From assembly GCA_038251135.1 (NCBI GenBank), contig JBBSBR010000024.1, positions 1 to 11,696 of the forward strand: DNA of 11,696 bases, written 5' to 3'. This document shows, piece by piece, positions 6,835 through 11,696 of this stretch. The notes beneath the pieces were generated by a model, which worked only from the letters and a program-made list of their open reading frames with translations, did no database searches and was not told the origin of the DNA. Position numbers and translations under genes: made by a program. Origin of the DNA: JBBSBR01 sp038251135 (lineage in GTDB: Bacteria > Patescibacteriota > Saccharimonadia > UBA4664). Numbering within the stretch: the first letter of the stretch is position 1; each line of letters starts with the position of its first letter.

Positions 6835-7944
6835 ATGAAACTAAGTCTGACGCAAGAGAATCTTTCCCGGGCACTGGCAAGCGTTGGGCGTGTAGTCTCG
6901 ACCCGCACCAGTCTGCCGGTCTTGTCGAACGTACTACTGGCCACCGAGGGCAACCGTCTCCGTCTGTCGGCCACCAACCTGGAGATCGGCATTAGCTACT
7001 GGGTCGGATCCAAGGTCGATCAGGAAGGTTCGGTCACCGTCCCCGCGCGCCTCTTTACCGATTTCGTCACTTCCCTGCCCCACGGCAACATCGCCCTCGA
7101 GGCTCACGACGCCACCCTCACCGTAAAGGCGACCAATTACGAGTCCAAGATCAACGGCATCTCCGCCGACGAGTTTCCGTTGATCCCCCAGGTTACGACC
7201 GAACCGATCCTCACGCTGCCGGCGGCGGCCTTTCATAACGCCCTCGGCCAGGTAGTGGTGGCGGCTTCGATCGATGAAGCCCGTCCGGTGCTAGCGGGAG
7301 TCTATCTCTACACCAAGGACGATACGCTCTACATGGTCGCGACGGACTCCTACAGATTGGCTGAGAAGCGTCTGGAGCTGGCAGAAGGTACCGGTAAGGA
7401 GCTGGCCGTAATCGTGCCGGTTAGGACGATCCAGGAGCTCGTACGGCTCTTAGGCGAGTCCGAAGGCGACGTGGAAATCTATCTCGACGACAACCAGGTG
7501 ATGTTCAAGCTCGACGACATCGAGCTGGTATCTCGCCTGATCGAGGGTCAATTCCCGAATTATAAGCAGATTATCCCTAAACAGACGGATACTTCGTTCG
7601 ATATCTCAACGGCTGAGTTTGGCCGCATTACCAAGGTCGCCAGCCTCTTTGCCCGCGAGAGCGCCGGGAGTATCAAGCTCGTCATTAAGGCCGAAGGCGA
7701 GATCAGCCTGGTGGCCAGCGACTCCGAAATCGGCGGCAACACTTCGAGCGCCATGTGTGACGTGGCCGGCGACGACGGTGAGATATCGCTCAATGCCCGT
7801 TACCTTCAGGATGCACTGTCGGTCGTCAAATCGCCCGAAGTCCGCTTTGCAATCAGTGGCAAGCTTAACCCGTGCGTCATCACGCCGCTCGGCGACGACA
7901 TCGAAGACGATTATATTCATATCGTGATGCCGCTCCGGACTTAA
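6835..7944 (+). CDS. dnaN: DNA polymerase III subunit beta (sliding clamp)
   Basis: A 369-residue protein of normal length with the three repeated clamp folds. It begins MKLSLTQENLSRALASVGRVVSTRTSLPVLSNVLL, a standard DnaN opening (usually LxxALxxVxrvvsxrxtlPiLsniLl). Further landmarks are FPLIPQV, RPVLAGVYL, ATDSYRLAEK, EGQFPNY and the C-terminal VMPLRT, the usual MPxR ending that borders the hydrophobic client-binding pocket. The clamp encircles DNA and tethers polymerase and repair factors. AAGGAG lies 8 nt before the ATG. It is separated from dnaA by the nuclease element and origin, and from recF by repeat copy Y, so it is probably transcribed alone from the TATAAT at 6802. Confidence 0.97.
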   Translation: MKLSLTQENLSRALASVGRVVSTRTSLPVLSNVLLATEGNRLRLSATNLEIGISYWVGSKVDQEGSVTVPARLFTDFVTSLPHGNIALEAHDATLTVKATNYESKINGISADEFPLIPQVTTEPILTLPAAAFHNALGQVVVAASIDEARPVLAGVYLYTKDDTLYMVATDSYRLAEKRLELAEGTGKELAVIVPVRTIQELVRLLGESEGDVEIYLDDNQVMFKLDDIELVSRLIEGQFPNYKQIIPKQTDTSFDISTAEFGRITKVASLFARESAGSIKLVIKAEGEISLVASDSEIGGNTSSAMCDVAGDDGEISLNARYLQDALSVVKSPEVRFAISGKLNPCVITPLGDDIEDDYIHIVMPLRT

Positions 7945-7954
7945 CCGGTCCGCC

Positions 7955-8510
7955 GTTCCTACTCGATACGGAATCCATTCGAAGGGTCTAGTTTAAATCT
8001 TTGTTCCTTTTGCCACCAAAAGGAACCCAAAAGTGCTGGGCCAAATGGTCCCTTGATTGCTCCTGTAGCTCCCGGCCTAATGACCGACAAAAACGACCTC
8101 CGCAAAAGCGGAGGATCGCCCCTCACATTATCTATTTGAGGTTCGGGTATTTTTGTCTGTTACTCATTAGTCCGGAAGCCATAAGCATCAGGTTACCATT
8201 TAACGCCCAGACCCCACCGCGGGGCTGCTTGGTTGTAGTCGCAGGCCCATAGTTGTCATCCTACGGCTTGACCGGAGGATCGTATGGCCGGGGTCCCGAC
8301 GACCATGCCCGCATTGCCGCGGACGCACACAGCAGCGGACGACCAGGTTCGGTCACGTAGGAAGGACCCTAGAGGGGTGCGGCAGAGATTGTACTCGAAG
8401 TCAGCGGGAATTGTGCGCCACGGAATGCGGGCAACCACCAGACGAAAACAAGCGATCTTGCCAATGAGCGGTGATCGACCACCTGTCGGGTCGTAAACGA
8501 TTTACGCCTT
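7955..8510 (+). repeat. Large intergenic repeat, copy Y
   Basis: Fills most of the 759-bp dnaN-recF gap. It begins with REP remnants (TACTCGATACGGAATC near 7960-7975; GAAGGGTC at 7981). It carries a 10-bp hairpin at 8003-8026 (GTTCCTTTTG-CCAC-CAAAAGGAAC), the CTGGGCCAAAT box, a perfect hairpin CCTCCGC-AAAA-GCGGAGG (8097-8114), the GGATCGCCCCTCAC and GGGGCTGCTTGG landmarks, and the core from 8304. Pairing arms of the core are at 8306-8322 and 8418-8433. It parallels copy Z and is the reverse complement of copy X in its right half. The open frames (8284-8496 plus, 8256-8438 minus) show no domain or ribosome-binding site and I do not call them genes. Confidence 0.8.
8255..8281 (+). repeat. REP unit R12 nested in copy Y
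   Basis: Identical to R8 at 6142-6168. It sits inside the large repeat together with about 20 bp (GTATGGCCGGGGTCCCGAC) that is also present, inverted, next to R6 in copy X. Copy Z has neither. Confidence 0.8.
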
Positions 8511-8514
8511 GTCA

Positions 8515-8584
8515 GTCATTCCGTACTTGATACGGAATCATTTCGTAGGGCCTATAAAGGATACTGAATCAAGTTCAGGATGAC
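8515..8584 (+). repeat. Head-to-head REP pair R13/R14
   Basis: R13 (8515-8539) has a perfect ATTCCGTA/TACGGAAT stem around CTTGA. R14 (8560-8584, minus) contains CTGAA-TCAAG-TTCAG and ends GGATGAC. The pair corresponds to R2/R3 after copy Z. A degenerate further unit ending AGCATGAC lies at about 8600-8624. Confidence 0.75.
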
Positions 8585-8691
8585 GGGGAGTTATACGGTT
8601 GAATCGCTTGCAAGCTCAGCATGACAATCGGCTGAATAGTATATGAGGTAAAATATCATCTCCAGATGACGTTTATCTAATAATTATCAGA

Positions 8692-8697
8692 TACAAT
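8692..8697 (+). promoter_or_regulatory. recF -10 element; transcript probably leaderless
   Basis: TACAAT ends 6 nt before the recF ATG (8704), so transcription should begin at or beside the start codon. The bases between (ACCCCT) hold no ribosome-binding site. A -35 is not obvious. Confidence 0.5.
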
Positions 8698-8703
8698 ACC
8701 CCT

Positions 8704-9774
8704 ATGGCTATTCGCAGTGTGGAGCTGACAAATTTTAGATCCTACGATCACGTGCGGCATGAATTTGATCCGGACGTGACGCTGGTGGTGGGCCCCAACG
8801 CGAGCGGCAAGACCAACCTGCTCGAGAGCCTCTATGTCTTGGCGGTTACAAAATCGTTTCGCGCCAAGGACCGCGATCTGGTGCGGCACGAGCAGGACAC
8901 CTTCCGGATCGTGGTGGAGTCGGACGAGGTTCAGTACGCCCTGGGCCTGTCGGTGGCCGGCGGATCGCTTGAGAAGCGGGTAACCCACGACGATGTTAAG
9001 CAGCCGCTGGTCAAACACATCGGACAGTTGCAGGTTACCCTGTTTGAGCCGACCGACCTCGATCTGGTGGCCGGCCCGCCCGAAGGACGGCGCAAGTATC
9101 TGGATTTTCTGCTGTCGCAAACCGACCGAAGCTACCTCAAGACCCTGACGTCCTACAAACGCGTCCTGCGGCAGCGCAACGCGCTCCTGGACGGCTTCGA
9201 TATCGAACGTCTGCGGCGGGAGATCTTCGCCTGGGACGTACAGTTGGCCGAGCTGGCGACCGATATCTTTGAGCACCGCATGAAGCTGATCAAAGTTCTA
9301 AACGACGTTCTGCCGGACGTGTACGGCGATATCGCCGGGGCTTCCGAGGCGCTAAAACTGGAGTATCTGCCGACGGTCAAAGGCAAAGACTACGCGGCTT
9401 CATTCATGGAGGCGCTGGCTCACAACCTGACGCGCGATCTGGGTGCCGGATTCACGACGATCGGCCCGCACCGCGAAGACTTCAAGGTCCACTTCAAAAA
9501 CAATGACATTACCGCCGTGGCCTCGCGCGGCGAGACGCGCACGGTGGTGCTGGCCTGCAAGCTGGCCGAGCTCAAGTATGCGGAGGAGACTACGGGGATC
9601 CGTCCCCTGCTCCTGCTCGACGACGTGTTCAGCGAGCTGGATCACGACCGGCGAACTTACCTCACCAACCACCTCAAAGGCTACCAGACGATCATCACCA
9701 CGACCGACGCGGACGCGATTACCCGCGAGATTACGACTCCCCATACCATTATCAACATGGAGCCGGCCAAATGA
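8704..9774 (+). CDS. recF: DNA replication and repair protein RecF
   Basis: A 356-residue SMC-like ATPase of normal length. It opens MAIRSVELTNFRSYDHVRHE, the usual RecF start (xLxLxNFRsY). Walker A is GPNASGKTN (residues 30-38), the ABC-type signature region is SRGET (274-278), and Walker B is LLLLDDVFSELD (302-313; D306/D307). RecF, with RecO and RecR, loads RecA at single-stranded gaps and acts at stalled forks in the cytoplasm. The ATG at 8704 has no ribosome-binding site but is placed right after a -10, suggesting leaderless expression. It overlaps dciA by 4 nt (ATGA), so the two form an operon. Its sense strand is slightly G-rich, unlike dnaA. The alternative, another SMC-type ATPase, is unlikely given position and motifs. 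Confidence 0.95.
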   Translation: MAIRSVELTNFRSYDHVRHEFDPDVTLVVGPNASGKTNLLESLYVLAVTKSFRAKDRDLVRHEQDTFRIVVESDEVQYALGLSVAGGSLEKRVTHDDVKQPLVKHIGQLQVTLFEPTDLDLVAGPPEGRRKYLDFLLSQTDRSYLKTLTSYKRVLRQRNALLDGFDIERLRREIFAWDVQLAELATDIFEHRMKLIKVLNDVLPDVYGDIAGASEALKLEYLPTVKGKDYAASFMEALAHNLTRDLGAGFTTIGPHREDFKVHFKNNDITAVASRGETRTVVLACKLAELKYAEETTGIRPLLLLDDVFSELDHDRRTYLTNHLKGYQTIITTTDADAITREITTPHTIINMEPAK

Positions 9775-10037
9775 TCGACCCCGAATACTTCGCCCGGAAG
9801 CGCGCCGAGCTGGGTATGGACCGGGGCGACGTCTTGAGTGAGATACAGGCCTACCTCGACTCCCTCTACCCTGCCCAGGTTCGTGCCAAGCAACTGCACC
9901 GCGGGATATTGCGCTTGGTAACCCCCAACGCCTCAGTGGCCTCGGAGCTGCGCATGCGCCAGGTCGAAATCATGGCCCATCTTCACACGCTCACCAAAGA
10001 AGAGCCGCTGGTGCGGCTCCAAATATCGATCGGCTAA
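9771..10037 (+). CDS. DciA-like (DUF721) protein, probable helicase loader
   Basis: An 88-residue protein starting MIDPEYFARKRAELGM. The segment RGILRLVTPNASVASELRMR (about 44-63) followed by QVEIMAHLH fits the DUF721 core, which usually reads GxLxVxxxSxxxAxELxxxxxxLLxxL. DUF721 proteins include DciA, the widespread loader of the replicative helicase DnaB in bacteria without DnaC or DnaI. The C-terminal strand (PLVRLQISIG) is also typical. The gene overlaps recF by ATGA and so is translationally coupled; recF-DUF721 next to dnaA-dnaN is a familiar order, notably in Actinobacteria, where gyrB follows, but gyrB is not here. Its TAA stop shares bases with the TAG of the opposing gene. The length is short compared with proteobacterial DciA. 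Confidence 0.75.
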   Translation: MIDPEYFARKRAELGMDRGDVLSEIQAYLDSLYPAQVRAKQLHRGILRLVTPNASVASELRMRQVEIMAHLHTLTKEEPLVRLQISIG

Positions 10038-10603
10038 TCGCCGGTTACGGTGTTGATCGCCGGGCTGATATTGCCCGAGTCGAAGACAAGCGCCTTGGTC
10101 TTGGCGTCGTACAGGTAGAGGCGGGCCGAATCGATGTCGTAGTAAACAAATTTAGTCGTGTAGGTAGTCTTGCGATCGAAGGTGGTGCTGAATGTGAGCG
10201 TATCGGTAATCGTAGCCCCGCTCTCATCGTGCGGTCCGCTCACAATACCGTCGACGCCGATGCTGACTTCTTTGATATGAGGATTTTTGGATGTGGTGTA
10301 GAGGTAATAAGCCCGCTTCAAGTCATCCATTTGGGCGGTTGATACACCATAATCCAGAAATTTACTGATACCCAGATAGATCGGTGCATTAGGGTCGGAT
10401 CCGGCCGTATCGGGAGCCTTCCCTGCCGGGTTGGAGACTGTCTCATGGGAGTTGGGGTCGACATAGGTGCCGTTAGTACCGGCCGTATTGGTAGGTGCCG
10501 TTTTTGATTGTAGGAGGATAATAACTACACCAATTATAGCCAGAGCTACGACGGCAGCGCCGATGAAGATAATCTTGCGATTTCCGGTGTTTTCCTTATT
10601 CAT
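10034..10603 (-). CDS. Small membrane-anchored extracytoplasmic protein, unknown function
   Basis: A 189-residue protein that I do not recognise. Residues about 9-32 (RKIIFIGAAVVALAIIGVVI, continuing ILLQS) are a single membrane helix preceded by basic residues, so the rest should lie outside the cell. A low-complexity Thr/Asn/Pro/Gly linker (about 33-75) follows, then a compact domain with alternating hydrophobic pattern (YYLYTTSKN, TFDRKTTYTTKFVYYDI, ARLYLYDAKTKALVFDSG). No lipobox cysteine is visible. AGGAG lies 8 nt before the ATG at 10603; a GTG directly upstream (10606) is possible but closer to the site than ideal. It follows the cell-wall hydrolase by 12 nt and is surely in the same operon, suggesting a surface role. 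Its TAG stop overlaps the dciA TAA with no terminator between. Confidence 0.85.
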   Translation of the reverse strand: MNKENTGNRKIIFIGAAVVALAIIGVVIILLQSKTAPTNTAGTNGTYVDPNSHETVSNPAGKAPDTAGSDPNAPIYLGISKFLDYGVSTAQMDDLKRAYYLYTTSKNPHIKEVSIGVDGIVSGPHDESGATITDTLTFSTTFDRKTTYTTKFVYYDIDSARLYLYDAKTKALVFDSGNISPAINTVTGD

Positions 10604-10615
10604 CACGCAAACTCC

Positions 10616-11696
10616 TTACTTTGATATTGCATAAGCGTCATTGTCCATACTTACGAGAATTTGCTTTGGATCCCAGCCTTTGGTATTCGCGTCCTTGTGG
10701 TACGGGTCTCCCAGTAACCACTGACCATTGGCGTTTACACCTCGGATTACGATGAAGTGACCGGCAGAAGTAAACGGCTCAGGTCCGGTACCGGACACTA
10801 TAACCAGGCTGCCGGCTTGGAGGGCTGCCGTGATTTTGGCGATGTCGGCGCCGAGTAATGCGGACTTAAGCCCCCAATGCCTGGCGAGGATAGGACCGAC
10901 TGAGCTTGAAGTACCAACACCTGGAACATAAAGACCGGCACTTTGAGCATATGCGGCGGTCACATCCGGCGTTACGCTTTTCCCGGTAAGGTTGGTAATA
11001 ATCGTCGCCATTGCCGTCGGTCCGCAACCCGATACACCAATAGTGGAACTGCCATAGGGCTTATTGGACCAAGTCGGATCGGTCTGATAGTAGATAGTGA
11101 AGCCGTTAACGAATTGGGTGTCCTGCCCGGGACCGGTAATACTATCGCATCCGCCGGACGGAACCGATACGGTGGTTCCGCCGGAGGCTGCGGTTGCAGC
11201 TGCCCCGCCGTACAATCTTAGGTATGTCTGAGCGAATTGAATACGTTTGGCGATGTGATTGATAGCAGGGTCTGCATTCGGTTGCTCATATAGGTTCATA
11301 AATACGGTGGTTGCATCCGTGAAGTTGGTCGTGGCCTTGAGGGCCGAGTATGAACCGTTGTTGTCTTCCGACAGCTCAGCCCAGGCAAACTGAAGCTGAG
11401 TACTAAGTGCCAGCGGGTCCAGGCTCCGGCTGGCGGCAAATTTGTTCAAGACGACCCAGCGTCCATTCACGCCCCACTGAGCAATTCCCCGGCCTGCGCC
11501 GCCCCCCTGTTCGTTTTTCGTTGGATTGATCGACGATTCCTCCTCAAAGTTAGCGACGATTGCCGCTACTTGAAACGCAGGGAGACTCTTGGACAGGAAA
11601 TAGTTAAAGGATTTTTGGGCGTTATCCGATCCGCTGAGATCGATGGATGAGAGGATCGTGCAGTTGCCGGTAGCGTTCGGATCATAAAAAACCGTA
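10616..11696 (-). CDS. Exported cell-wall hydrolase: phage-lysozyme-like plus C39-like peptidase, 5' end off the window
   Basis: The frame stays open from the TAA at 10616-10618 to the window edge, giving 359 visible residues; the real start is outside. A GTG at 11470 is internal, because the conserved lysozyme-like motif lies before it. Visible residues 38-74 read LPAFQVAAIVANFEEESSIN then GGGAGRGIAQWG, the pattern of phage-tail-lysozyme-like domains (AAGIxGNxxxESgxnP...GxGIaQW), with E51-E53 as candidate catalytic acids. A Thr/Ala/Ser/Gly linker follows (about 163-180). The C-terminal domain (about 195-350) resembles Peptidase_C39_2: Cys in SGCGPTAMA (C224), His in AGHFIVIRG (H313) and Asp in LGDPYH (D330). 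It probably trims peptidoglycan, or attacks that of a neighbour or host. It heads an operon with the small membrane protein. Confidence 0.85.
   Translation of the reverse strand, partial: TVFYDPNATGNCTILSSIDLSGSDNAQKSFNYFLSKSLPAFQVAAIVANFEEESSINPTKNEQGGGAGRGIAQWGVNGRWVVLNKFAASRSLDPLALSTQLQFAWAELSEDNNGSYSALKATTNFTDATTVFMNLYEQPNADPAINHIAKRIQFAQTYLRLYGGAAATAASGGTTVSVPSGGCDSITGPGQDTQFVNGFTIYYQTDPTWSNKPYGSSTIGVSGCGPTAMATIITNLTGKSVTPDVTAAYAQSAGLYVPGVGTSSSVGPILARHWGLKSALLGADIAKITAALQAGSLVIVSGTGPEPFTSAGHFIVIRGVNANGQWLLGDPYHKDANTKGWDPKQILVSMDNDAYAISK

Noticed and set aside
8114..8150. Possible tRNA-like T-arm (GAGGTTCGGG) in the large repeats
   Set aside because: No acceptor stem, anticodon arm or CCA-compatible end can be assembled around it in either Y or Z.
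8284..8496. Arg-rich open frame on plus in copy Y and its counterpart at 1575-1841
   Set aside because: Composition reflects the GC-rich structured repeat; the starts differ between copies and no initiation signal is present.
11468..11470. GTG at 11470 as the start of the hydrolase
   Set aside because: The frame is open upstream to the window edge and encodes the conserved FEEESS...GIAQW lysozyme-like motif.

Overview
The window looks like the replication-origin neighbourhood of a small-genome bacterium, most likely a member of the Patescibacteria (CPR), with Saccharibacteria as my best guess. That rests on the compact rpmH-rnpA-yidC-jag and dnaA-dnaN-recF-dciA gene sets, a short Jag without its usual N-terminal domain, several apparently leaderless promoters, and an exported phage-lysozyme-like plus C39-like cell-wall protein. 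TGA, TAG and TAA all act as stops, so the code is standard. The phylum is an inference from memory of these families, not a database result.

Layout, left to right. (1) 1-1343: two divergent envelope-sugar genes, the N-terminus of a WecB-like UDP-GlcNAc 2-epimerase (minus) and a complete GT4-type glycosyltransferase (plus). (2) 1344-1982: a large repeat block, copy 'Z'. (3) 1983-3968: rpmH, rnpA, yidC and jag, all on plus; yidC and jag overlap by 4 nt. A terminator-like hairpin and a REP pair separate rpmH from rnpA. (4) 3983-4277: repeat copy 'X', inverted relative to Z, then the dnaA upstream region with DnaA boxes. (5) 4611-6002 dnaA. (6) 6003-6834: dnaA-dnaN spacer, holding a GIY-YIG nuclease gene bracketed by perfect 28-bp inverted REP repeats, then a likely origin of replication (DnaA box, GC tract, TTA/CTA trinucleotides, AT-rich palindrome). 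(7) 6835-7944 dnaN. (8) 7955-8584: repeat copy 'Y', same orientation as Z. (9) 8704-10037: recF and dciA, overlapping by 4 nt. (10) 10034-11696, minus: a two-gene operon of a cell-wall hydrolase (runs off the window) and a small membrane-anchored protein, converging on dciA.

How the parts work together. DnaA melts the origin and DnaN is the sliding clamp. RecF acts in recombinational repair and the DciA/DUF721 protein probably helps load the replicative helicase. RpmH, RnpA, YidC and Jag form the conserved translation, RNA-processing and membrane-insertion module usually found beside dnaA. Intergenic space is dominated by about 15 short palindromic REP-like units (GTCA head, hairpin, TTGA/CTTGA-type loop), often as head-to-head pairs, plus three copies of a longer structured repeat.

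The most interesting observations are: the GIY-YIG gene that uses a REP copy as its C-terminus and stop codon and sits between inverted REPs at the origin; and the inverted Z/X repeats flanking rpmH-jag, where recombination would interconvert the observed co-directional order with the common divergent rpmH/dnaA order.
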